A model generated the notes under the pieces. The model did not search any database, was not told the DNA's origin, and saw only the letters and a list, made by a program, of their open reading frames with translations. Below, one piece after another: positions 55,560-64,000 of a DNA stretch of 64,000 nt (positions are counted from its first letter, which is position 1; each line of letters begins with the position of its first letter). The translations under genes were made by a program, and so were the position numbers. Source of the stretch: Chinchilla lanigera (taxonomy: Eukaryota > Chordata > Mammalia > Rodentia > Chinchillidae). The stretch lies in NCBI RefSeq assembly GCF_000276665.1, contig NW_004955435.1, positions 5,959,062 to 6,023,061 of the forward strand. The letters run 5' to 3'.

Positions 55560-56130
55560 GCCTCTTTGCCGCGGATGGCATAGTGTTCTCCGTGTGGCGA
55601 ATTGCTGGAGTGGGGGATCCCAGCAGTCACTAGGTACTAGTGACCTGAGGGCTTCCTGAGGAAAACGGCACAAATGGCTTTTGACTCAAAGATGAATTAG
55701 GATACTAGCATGTACTCCCCTAAGCAGGCGAAGTCAAGAAAGCCAAGGAGCCCGGCATGCCCGTAGGTCCTGTTTTAAGGTCGGTGTGTGCTGGGGGTGG
55801 GGCAGTTCTAAGTGCAGTGCTGGCTCCAGCATTGGCTTTTCGTTTCTTTAAAAATCCAGATCCAGAAAAGGGGAGAATAAAAACAGAGAGAGAGAAGACT
55901 GCCGTTGGAAGTGCAGTACAGAGCACATGCGATCCACGCCCAAGGCAAGGGGAGACGCTCACAGCGTGGAGGACTTGACGCAAGCGTCCTTTCTAAATCC
56001 AGGAGCAAGCGCGAAAGCTGCCAGGGAGCAGTGCCATCATGCGGTAGACGAAGGAGTAGCAAGAGCTGGTGAGAAGAAGCAGTGGGCGGCAGCTGGCCCG
56101 AGGCGCTGGGGTAGGGTGGGGGCGGGGTAG
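55560..56130. promoter_or_regulatory. Locally GC- and CpG-enriched segment
   Basis: GCCGCGGATGG, GCGTCCTTTC, AAGCGCGAAAGC, GCGGTAGACGAAG and GGTGGGGGCGGGG lie in DNA otherwise poor in CpG. It contains an Sp1-like GGGGGCGGGG at about 56118. It could be a weak CpG island or regulatory element. No exon recognised. Confidence 0.25.
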
Positions 56131-56590
56131 AAATGGAAGCTGGGGAGAGGAGTACGTGCTTTTACATCACAGTACTGACGACGGTTCGCTGCAGTCTGGA
56201 AAAAATAAGGATCATATTGGAATACTCACCTGAGCCTTCAGTTATTTCCAAGGCTAGGGAGAGAAAGTTAGTGTAGAAGCTAGCTATTGTAGAAGCTTAT
56301 GCTTTCGACCCCCGGAAAATAGTTGAATTGACTGTTTTTCTTTGGTTTGAGCGCCGCTGACCGTAAATAACAAGCCCTAACGGCTCAGGAAGATTAGGAA
56401 AAATTTACCTTGAGTTTAGGGAAGAGACAGAAAAGAGGAAAAGACCAACAGCGGGGATCTGGGTTGCCACAGGCCTGTTAGGAAGCTGCTCTAACATTGG
56501 AAACTGGAGCCCCAAATCTATAAATAAACCCACATGGTTCAAAACTAGACTCTAACTATATTCTGTGGCTGTAACTGCAGGCTTAGGTAT
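56131..56590. other. No recognisable feature
   Basis: Spacer with no repeat or gene. A short direct repeat GTAGAAGCTAGCTATTGTAG near 56273 is noted only. Confidence 0.4.
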
Positions 56591-56593
56591 AAT

Positions 56594-56710
56594 TTATAAC
56601 CTTTTTTTTTTTTTTTTCCTCCAGTACCGGGAACCGAACTCACGACCTTGCGCTTGCCAGGCAGGCGCTTTGCCGCTGAGCTAAATCCCCAGCCCCAAAT
56701 TATAACCTTT
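56594..56710 (-). mobile_element. Young ID SINE (antisense) with target duplication
   Basis: The element is 56605-56696: CTCCAGTACCGGGAACCGAA, CTCACGACCTTGCGCTTGCC, AGGCAGGCGCTTTGCCGCTG, CTAAATCCCCAGCCCC. The repeat TTATAACCTTT flanks it (56594-56604 and 56700-56710). Its core is the cleanest example of the young subfamily here. Confidence 0.95.
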
Positions 56711-57096
56711 GACAACTTCATCCTCCAGGAAAGTAGTCTTGTGATTTTATTACAGGCCCAGTGCACACTTTGCTCTCATTGCCTTATACTGCAGGAGAAA
56801 AGAACTGAGATGGCGTTAGAGGTGTCAGTCATGGAGCCTGTCAGCCCTTGGTCCTTCCTCAGGGAAGCAGTCTGCCTGGAGCCCCTGCTGAGCAGAACTC
56901 CCTGTGCAGCCGGCGATTTTGTTCTCGGCTATCCCTGTGTATTTTAGGACCAGGACAAGGAGAAGCTGGCAAAGACTTTCTGTCAGAGGTCGTATGGCCT
57001 AGGAGAGCTTGTCGCCTTCGGTTCTGATGGCTTCCTAGTTCTAGATTCCAATTCTGCATTTACATCTGTGTTTATAATAAGGTATTTTGTTTTTCG
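56711..57096. other. No recognisable feature
   Basis: No repeat recognised. The 99-codon plus-strand frame 56648-56947 begins in the ID element and has no known domain. Confidence 0.4.
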
Positions 57097-57177
57097 TTTT
57101 GTGGTGCTGGAAATTGATCCCAGGGCCTTTCATACGCTAGTGAGTGCTGTACCACTGAGCTATACCCTCATTCCCTG
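57097..57177 (-). mobile_element. ID SINE (antisense), older
   Basis: GTGGTGCTGGAAATTGATCC, CAGGGCCTTTCATACGCTAG, TGTACCACTGAGCTATACCC. Confidence 0.8.
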
Positions 57178-57379
57178 TACATCTGTACTTATAAACAAAT
57201 TTCCTGAGAACACTGAATGAATCTTTTCCTGCAACAGAAAGAGCTGAAATCAAGCAGAGACGAAGGGAAAGTCAGGAGTTCCTGAGCTCACAGTTTAGGA
57301 AAGCCTCTCAGTCCTGGACAGCAAGAGCACAGGTCCTCAGGTGGCAGCACATCTGGACAGACCTGCAGCGCATTAAGGG

Positions 57380-57560
57380 GTGTAGGTAGACATTGTACAT
57401 CTGTCACTTTATTTGGTTCTTATAATGACCTTAAAGAAGAGTAGAGCAGACAAAATTGTCATGGTGCCCTTGAGAATAGTTGTGCTCAGGGGCTTAATAA
57501 GGTACCCTGAGCCGTGTAAAAGATAATTGGTGGAGATGTGACTTGAGCCTCAATAGCCCA
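57380..57560 (-). mobile_element. MIR-like SINE (antisense)
   Basis: TTATTTGGTTCTTATAATGA, CCTTAAAGAAGAGTAGAGCA and GATGTGACTTGAGCCT follow antisense MIR order. Diverged. Confidence 0.45.
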
Positions 57561-57589
57561 ACTCAAGTCACTGAACGTCTCACCAGCCC

Positions 57590-57745
57590 AGGTCTTTCAT
57601 CTGGGGCCTTGTATCAGAATCACGTGTGGGCCTTGTTGTTCTTGTGCTTGGGCCTCAATCTTTGCTAGTGCTGGTACATTTCAGGGTTGGTCTGAACAAC
57701 TGTTTTCCATGGGTGAAAGCAAGAAGCACACCTTGCTGAGACCCC
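57590..57745 (-). mobile_element. MER5-like hAT fragment (antisense)
   Basis: GTATCAGAATCACGTGTGGG and the CTGAGACCCCGCTTTAGATA end resemble antisense MER5, whose sense strand has a GAATCACCTGGG box. Confidence 0.35.
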
Positions 57746-58040
57746 GCTTTAGATAATACAGGCTCCGCGGCAGCTCCATCATGGTGATACCCAGGGCTGG
57801 CCTCCATCCTTCAGCCTGAGGAGATACTATAGGATGGGGAGAGAAACTGTGAAAATAGTTTTTACTCAGAATATTTAGAGTGTCTAGGAAAGAAAGACTA
57901 TGGTGGTCTCACGGGTTGTTTAGTCTTTTGCTCCTGTAGTCTCCAGGAACTACCCATTCTTTAATAAGGAGAAATAAAACAATGTGATATATCATACAGA
58001 TTATATCTTTGGAAAATATGACTCTGTGTATCTGTATGTA

Positions 58041-58123
58041 TATGTTGCTGGGGATCAAACCCAGGGTGTTGCACATGCTAGGCACATGCTAGCACTCTAT
58101 CCTTGAGCTATGCCCCTGGCCCC
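58041..58123 (-). mobile_element. ID SINE (antisense), older
   Basis: TGTTGCTGGGGATCAAACCC, GCACATGCTAGGCACATGCT, TTGAGCTATGCCCCTGGCCC. Confidence 0.8.
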
Positions 58124-58164
58124 AAATTTGCTATGCTAAAAGCTGATTGGAACTCATGCTCTAA

Positions 58165-58545
58165 CCCCAAACATGCACTTACTATGCAACTGTAACTTCG
58201 AAGGTAGTTCTTTAGTTCCTTTTTTCAAGTTGATTGCTGCAAGTAAACCCTTTGTTAATATGGTTGTTCTTCTGTCTTCTATTTTTATGCTGAAAGAAAC
58301 TGTCAATGAGTCTTTGGTTGACCAGTATTGCATGTCTATATCTGTTTTCATGAGAAGCCACTTTGAAGATATCAATATGTAATACAACAACCATTGTTAA
58401 TTCCCTACCACTTTGTTTGTAACTCTGTATTGTCTGTACTGTGCTTGTGATATGTTGTAAAATGTTGTATGTCTGTTAATATTTCCCTCCTTTTATCTTA
58501 AAAAAAAAAAAAAACCAAAAAAAAAAAAACCAAAAAAGAAATCCA
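58165..58545 (+). mobile_element. L1 3' end with poly-A tail
   Basis: ACTATGCAACTGTAACTTCG, CATGAGAAGCCACTTTGAAG, ATATCAATATGTAATACAAC, GTTTGTAACTCTGTATTGTC and an A-rich tail with CC interruptions (58501-58545). It is the same 3' UTR family as at 33984 and 42755. The short frames over it (58154-58394) are not genes. Confidence 0.8.
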
Positions 58546-59682
58546 AACACTACCAGGAAGGCTTATAGGTGGTGCTGAAAAAGGAATTATTTCAGTGGTG
58601 AGTAGAAAGATAACATTAGAAGGAATTTCAGGAGTTTGATGATTGCAGGTCCCTTTTGATCTGGCATCAGGCTAGAGCTTCAAAAACCTGGGAACCTGTA
58701 GGTCCCTAGGTAGGACTGCAGGAGGAAGTGACATAGGAGGAAGTGACATAGGAGGACAGTGCTTCCTGAGTTTCTATTAAAAGGGTGGAGCACAGATGAG
58801 TCTGATGCTGAAATGCGGCATAAACATAATAGAACTCTGCCTAAACATGAGAAGAGTATCAGAGGAAGGAGAGGAAGTGAGTATGCAGGAGATTGTCCCC
58901 TATTTGGATCTTTCCCCGAAGAGCTCTCCTGATTTTGCCACTACATTGTCATGTGATCCATCCTATTTGCAGGCAATGTTTCAAGCAGGAGAAGCCTGTA
59001 AGGGGAAAGGGCAGAAGGTGAGGGAGCAGCTTAAGGACTCTAAGTCCCTCAACATTTGGGGAGTTAGTTTGCTTGGATCTAGAAGGTGTGTAATGAAGTT
59101 GAAAGGAAAGGTACTACATAGGAGACAGGATAAAGGAGAGTGGTGACATTAGAGAAGGTAGGACATCCTGAGGAGAAAGAGTGGGGGGCTTGCCAGGGGA
59201 TTCCAGAGCATGCAATCCATAAGAGGATGTTCATTTTAGAAAACAGGAATTCACTAAGACAAAAAGAAGCTATTGGCCCTGGGTGTGTGCTCACAGAGGA
59301 ACTAAGAGAAAATTGCCAGAATATCAAAGCTACAGTGGAACACCCGATTGCCATCAGTCTGAGCCCAGAAACCCAGTTTTGAAAAGAAACTGGGTGACTT
59401 TGTGCTGGGTGCCTTGAATTTGAGGGCTAGCCTCTGGGTTTTACTTTACCTTCCATAGAGCTACAGTTCTTTCCATGCTAGGAGACAAAAATGAATAAAA
59501 ATAAGATGTTTCACCACTGATTTTGCAAAATAGAAAACAAGTGGCTTATGGAATTGTGCAGTATGAAACACTGCATTTAGGTGAGTGTCTTTGTCACTTT
59601 CATGTCACTGGACTTCATTGCAGACTCTGGAAGTACAAGAGCTTGGACTTCAGAGTTTGATTTTTTTACATCTTATTCTTTT
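58546..59682. other. Mostly unassigned
   Basis: It contains a short tandem duplication of GGAGGAAGTGACATA near 58729-58758. A 116-codon plus-strand frame (58796-59146) has no recognisable domain. No SINE or LTR. Confidence 0.4.
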
Positions 59683-59775
59683 TGGGCAGTGCCAGGGACT
59701 GAACCTAGGGCCTTCCAAATGTTATGTAAGTACTCTATTTCTGAGCTACACCCACAGCCCTGGAGTGTGATTTTA
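59683..59775 (-). mobile_element. ID SINE (antisense), older
   Basis: GCAGTGCCAGGGACTGAACC, CCTTCCAAATGTTATGTAAG, GAGCTACACCCACAGCCC. Confidence 0.8.
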
Positions 59776-59950
59776 TTTCTTTTTTTTGCCTTTTTTTTTG
59801 AGACAGGGTCTTGCTCCTTGCAGTTCAGGCTGGCCTGGAGCTCACTTTGTAGCTGAGGCTGGTCTCGAAATCACAAATCATCCTGCCTCAGCCTCCCGAG
59901 TGCTGGGATTACAGGCATGTGCACCATGCCCAGCTTGGAGTGTGATTTTA
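59761..59950 (-). mobile_element. B1 SINE (antisense) with perfect target duplication
   Basis: The element is 59776-59935: GAGACAGGGTCTTGCTCCTT, AGTTCAGGCTGGCCTGGAGC, CTCAGCCTCCCGAGTGCTGG, GCACCATGCCCAGC. The 15-bp repeat TGGAGTGTGATTTTA lies at 59761-59775 and 59936-59950. Confidence 0.95.
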
Positions 59951-59994
59951 AAAAGTGTTGAGGAGATGGTCAGGTGAATCCAGTCCAAAGATGA

Positions 59995-60220
59995 GAGATG
60001 TTTTTCCTCTAGCCACATGACTAAGGGGCTAGTACTACCTAATGTGCTTTGTATATAAATTCATAAAGTAGGCAGTACTACTTTGTTAATATTTAATGCT
60101 TACTATGGGCTAAAAACTATGGCAGTGTAAAGCCAGTTATATTAAGGTTCTGCATAATTAAAGACATATACCTAGGAAACAGCAGAGCTGAAGTTAGTGC
60201 ACCCATCATAACACTCAGCT
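59995..60220 (-). mobile_element. MIR-like SINE (antisense)
   Basis: ATTTAATGCTTACTATGGGC, AGGAAACAGCAGAGCTGAAG and TTCATAAAGTAGGCAGTACT resemble antisense MIR blocks. Confidence 0.4.
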
Positions 60221-60955
60221 AAGGATCAATGGAAGTTTCTATGGCTCTTTTACATCCTCCCAACCATTTCTACCTTTGGTGCCTCTCCAAGGGAACCAAT
60301 GCTAGAAATGAGAAAGGAAAGTGAGAATTTGTTTGTGGAGAGATCCAAACACAGCACAGAATGAGCACTAAAAAGCATGTCATACACCTCTCCAAAAACA
60401 GACTAGAGAACATGTACATATACCGGCATATTGATTTCTATCTGTCTGTCATAGCAAGAAGTGCCAGGCAGAGGAAACATGCAGGGGAGGCCTGGCAGCC
60501 CACCTTGACATTTGAAGAGGTAGTTCTGTGAGGCTTCTTTTACTGTCCTGGCTGCCAGATTTTTTGTGTTCTGTGGCTTGATTTTAGCATCTGATGAAGC
60601 CCACTATTTATAAAGGAAATTAGATACAAGGGGATGGCGACAGATGCTCCTTTTTGCCTTGAAGGAAGATACGCATGTAGTTTAATAGATCCAGACATGT
60701 GTATTAAAGTCTTCAGAGGGTTAGCATATGGATACTTCCACTCCCTGCAAAGAGACCTTGTTTATCTAAAGCCTCATTTGCGCCTTCCATGAATTGCAGG
60801 TGACAGCCTCTGCCTTTCTCAGCCCTGGCAAGTGGCAGGTGTCGTGGCTCTTTAACCTGAAACTTCTGCTGGTCTGGGGCTGGATTTGGACCTGACCAGG
60901 GGATCTGAGAAACCACAAGGTAGTCTTGCTGTAGGCATCTCATCAACTTGGCTTA
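60221..60955. other. No recognisable feature
   Basis: Single-copy-like spacer with no recognised gene or repeat. Confidence 0.4.
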
Positions 60956-63200
60956 TTTAAAAATGTTTTATTAGTATATTTTTGTGATACACAGTAAGTA
61001 CATTTATTATGGGATATACATATATGTGTGTGTGTGTGTAAAAGGGATCAAGATATGTATGATACACCCTTTTTACTTCCCTTTCCCTTTCCTCCCTCTT
61101 GTTTTACCATACCCAGATCCCTTTCCTGTCCTTTAAAAAAACCAACTCTTTGACTTATTGATATCTAAAAATTTTTTTAGCCTCAATTTCATTAGTTTCT
61201 ACTCTGATCTTTATAATTTCTTTCCTTCTATTAGTTCCAGATATGGATTGTTCTTTCCAGGACTTGAGATGCATCATTAGATTATTTATTTGTGATCACT
61301 TTATTCCTCTTGGGTGCATATTCTCACCTATGTACCTCCCTTTCAGAGCTGCTTTCACTGTGTCACATAGGTTTTGATATTTTTTTTTATTGTTTCCGTG
61401 GATTCTAGAAACATTTTTATTTTTGCCTGTTTTCTTTCATGATCCATTAATTTTTCAATAATGCATTATTTAATGTTCATATATTTGCATAGTTTTGTGA
61501 TTTTTTTGTTATTGATTTCTAGCTTCATTCCTCAATGATCTGATAGTATGCAAAGGCTGATTTCAATTCTTTTGTATTTATTTAAGTGTACTTTATAGCC
61601 TAAAATGTGGTCTTTTTTTCAAAAAGATTCTGTGCATTGAGAAAAATGTGTATTCTATTGTTGGATGAAACACTCTGTAGATATTGGTTGTCTACTTGTT
61701 CAATGATGATTAGAGTTCAACTGATTGAACTTTAATGTTTCTTTGATGATTTTTTCTGTCTGTTTGACCTGTCTCATTGTATGAGTGGGATAGTAAAGTC
61801 CCCTCCTATGATTGTTTTGGTGCCTATCAGTTCTCTATGTACAGTAGGTTTTATTTTATAAAGTTGGTGCACCAAGAATTGATGCATAGGTATTTGTAAT
61901 TGTTACTGTTCCTCTTACAGGTATGTAGAGACCATCTTTGTCTCTTCTATTAGTTTTGGCTTGCAGTCTGCTCTGTCTGCAAAGAAGATGGCTACTCCTC
62001 TTTTCTTTTAGTTTCTGGTTAAATTGAGTATCATTTTCCATTCTTTTACTTTTAGTCTGTATGTTTCCCTTCGGATGAGGTGTGTTTCATTTAGGCAACA
62101 TATGGTTTCATTTTTCTTCCCTATCTAATCTGTCAGTTTGTGCCTTTTGCATTTTTTTTTTTTTTTGTACTGGGAATCAAACTCAGGACCTTGTGCTTGT
62201 TGTGCAGGTGCTTATCCCACTGAGCTATATCCCCAGCCCAAGTTTGTGCCTTTTATTGGGTAGTTGAGGCCACTGACATTGAGAGTTATTGTAAGGTGTT
62301 TATTGAATCTTGCCATTGTATATTTTCCAGTGTTTATTCCTTTATGTTTTCCTTTTTTAAACTACTCAGTTATATGTATACTTTCTTTTAGACTCTTTGG
62401 TGCTGGTCCTTTTCTCTGTCTAGAATTTCCTTAAGTATTTCCTGCAGTGCGGTTTAGTGTTTTTTTTTTTTTTTTGTGGAAATTAATTACTTCTGTATTA
62501 ATTTTGAAGCCTAATTTTGCAAGAGGTAAATAAAAGCCTAAGTAGATGATTGTTTTCTTTTAGAGTTTGAAGACTTCACCGCAAGCTCTCCTGGCCTTTG
62601 ATCTTTGTGCTGAGAAATTCACAGTTAGTCTTGCTTTTGTAGGTTACTTGCTTGTTTTCTTTAATGGCTTTTAGTACTCTCTTTTTGTTGAATATCTGGA
62701 ATGTTGATTAAGGTGTGTCCAGGAGAGCTTCTTTTCTGGTCATGGCTATTTGGGGTTCTACAGACCTTCTACATTTGAATATTGAATTCTTTTCCTAGAT
62801 TTGGAAAATTTTATGCTATGGTTTCAATGAATAAATTTTTTGAAATTTCTTTCAAATTTTCCTTCATTTCTATCTGAGGTTAGTATTTTGACTCATCTAG
62901 AAGCTTTTACGTCCAGCTGTATGCTGTCTTGTCAATTCTGTGCTCTACTACATTCACCTTGTCTAATACTTCTGATACTTTATTCTCACATTGGTCAAGT
63001 CTGCTATCCATGCTTTCTGTTTATTTTTTCATATCATATGTTTCAGCTTGCTTTCTTTTATACTCTCTAATTCTTTTCCAAAACAGTCATTTCTGTCTTA
63101 TGTAGTTTTATTTAACTGAATTAATTTATTGTTGATTCTTTTAATTTATTGAACATTTTATTGGTAAAATCTTTTTTTATCTGTTTAATTAAATTCTAAG
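60956..63200 (-). mobile_element. Long L1 fragment (antisense)
   Basis: More than 2 kb of T-rich plus-strand sequence with the block order of an antisense mammalian L1: CACTGTGTCACATAGGTTTT, TTCTTTCATGATCCATTAA, AAAATGTGTATTCTATTGTT, GTAAAGTCCCCTCCTATGAT and GATGAGGTGTGTTTCATTTA. An ID element interrupts it at 62149-62240, and a (TG)n run lies near 61026. No frame longer than about 75 codons remains, so it is non-coding. Confidence 0.65.
62135..62254 (-). mobile_element. ID SINE (antisense) with target duplication, inside L1
   Basis: The element is 62149-62240: a poly-T, TGTACTGGGAATCAAACTCA, GTGCAGGTGCTTATCCCACT, GAGCTATATCCCCAGCCC. AGTTTGTGCCTTTT occurs at 62135-62148 and 62241-62254. Confidence 0.95.
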
Positions 63201-63204
63201 ATAT

Positions 63205-63413
63205 AAGGGCTAAACAAGTTGTAGCATTCCTTGCTTGCTTGCCTTTGCTGTCTTCTGCTCACCATAAACTGTTTTCTCCTCTGTGATGCCACTCTGCCAA
63301 GCCACCTGCCTTGGAGATGGCAGACTATAGACTGAAACCTGTACAAACTGTGAGCTAAATGAACTTTGGGTGTCAGGTATTTTGTCTCAACAACGAAGAA
63401 GGTAACTAAGACA
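63205..63413 (+). mobile_element. MaLR LTR, 3' part
   Basis: TGATGCCACTCTGCCAAGCC, GACTATAGACTGAAACCTGT, GTGAGCTAAATGAACTTTGG and the end AACTAAGACA. Same family as 24300-24605 and in the same orientation. Confidence 0.65.
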
Positions 63414-64000
63414 GAGTTTGCTATTGAGTGGGGTCATTACTGTGACTAAACCTTACCATGTGATTTAAGAGCTTTTGAAACTGGCTTGTGGAAGGGGAAG
63501 AGTTAGAAAATATTTGGAGATGCTGGCTAAAAAAGTACAACTAAAATCCTGAGGTTGTCGTTGAGAGATTCTGGTCAGAGCTCAGAAAACCAGCATACTG
63601 ATAGAAATTCTGCTGGTAAAGGTCAGGCTTAAGGGATTTCTGCTGGGTAAAAGGACTGCATTGTTTGTTAGACTCCAGATGATGTGTGTAGTTATGGATT
63701 AGCAAAAAGTCTGCCTGCATTTTGCTTGTGTCCAGAGACTTTGCCTAAGACTGAGATTAAGGGTGGTACACTAATCTGGCAGACAAAATTTTAAGGCAAT
63801 CTAATGTTGAGGTAGTGACATGGCTACTATTGGAGGTTTTTAGCTAGATTTATGTGAGAATCAATAGCGAAGAGCCCAGTACAATGATTTAAAACACTTT
63901 GAGTTTGGCCAAAAAGAAAGCTCCAGTAAAAACTCAGCCTACAAAGATGGAACAGAGGAAAAATTTGTCGCTAAAAAGACTAGCAAAAATATCCCCCAGC
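63414..64000 (+). mobile_element. MaLR internal region running off the right edge
   Basis: GCTATTGAGTGGGGTCATTA, CCATGTGATTTAAGAGCTTT, GGTCAGAGCTCAGAAAACCA, AATCTGGCAGACAAAATTTT and TTTAGCTAGATTTATGTGAG align in order with 24606-25080. Noncoding. The element continues beyond the window. Confidence 0.7.

Noticed and set aside
58796..59146. 116-codon plus-strand frame
   Set aside because: No recognised homologue, no splice or promoter context. Kept as unassigned DNA.
1..64000. CRISPR arrays, operons, bacterial insertion sequences
   Set aside because: Rodent nuclear DNA. Direct repeats found are microsatellites, SINE target duplications or LTR repeats.

Overview
The window is mammalian nuclear DNA from a rodent. 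It holds 7SL-derived B1 SINEs, tRNA-derived ID SINEs, B1-ID composites, MaLR and ERVL retroelements, and old MIR, L2, L1 and hAT relics. The youngest ID copies share a core (GGGGCTGGGGATTTAGCTCA on their sense strand, then GCAAGCGCAAGGTCGTGAG). I associate that form, from memory, with hystricognath rodents such as guinea pig or African mole-rats. The order is solid and the suborder is a guess. No intact protein-coding gene is recognisable, so the window reads as intergenic or intronic.

Layout. Positions 1-900 are GC- and CpG-rich with several good splice motifs, the most likely place for a promoter or first exon of a gene running off the left edge. From 1 to 5.8 kb there are retroviral LTRs: two copies of one family in opposite orientation (1221-1618 and 4909-5442), a different LTR with a tandem repeat in its U3 (about 2620-3175), and an ERVL-type solo LTR (3557-3988). 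From 5.8 to 17 kb the sequence is mostly single-copy-like, with SINE clusters at 9.0-9.4, 11.4-11.6 and 15.0-15.3 kb. From 17 to 30 kb there are MaLR LTRs and MaLR internal sequence, old L1-type 3' sequence, and a 0.5-kb repeat of unknown family present as an inverted pair (about 22640-23165 and 27450-27985).

From 30 to 41.4 kb is the clearest structure: a MER1-type hAT transposon with a perfect 8-bp target duplication (30301-31022), a mariner-like transposase relic, a processed pseudogene of deoxycytidine kinase (DCK) on the minus strand (about 32311-34860) split by an L1 3' end with its own target duplication, and a decayed ERVL provirus with both LTRs (about 34958-41375).

From 41 to 64 kb is repeat-rich spacer: an L1 insertion with target duplication (42755-43166), young ID insertions (45.6, 46.1, 56.6 and 62.2 kb), MaLR LTRs, an L2 end, a large TTCC array with a 161-bp tandem duplication, an antisense L1 fragment over 2 kb long, and a MaLR LTR-plus-internal element running off the right edge.

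Nothing here looks like a new biological system. The value lies in the insertion history: nested insertions with readable target duplications give a relative order of events. Family names were assigned by recognising consensus features by eye, not by a repeat search, and element edges without target duplications are accurate to tens of bases only.
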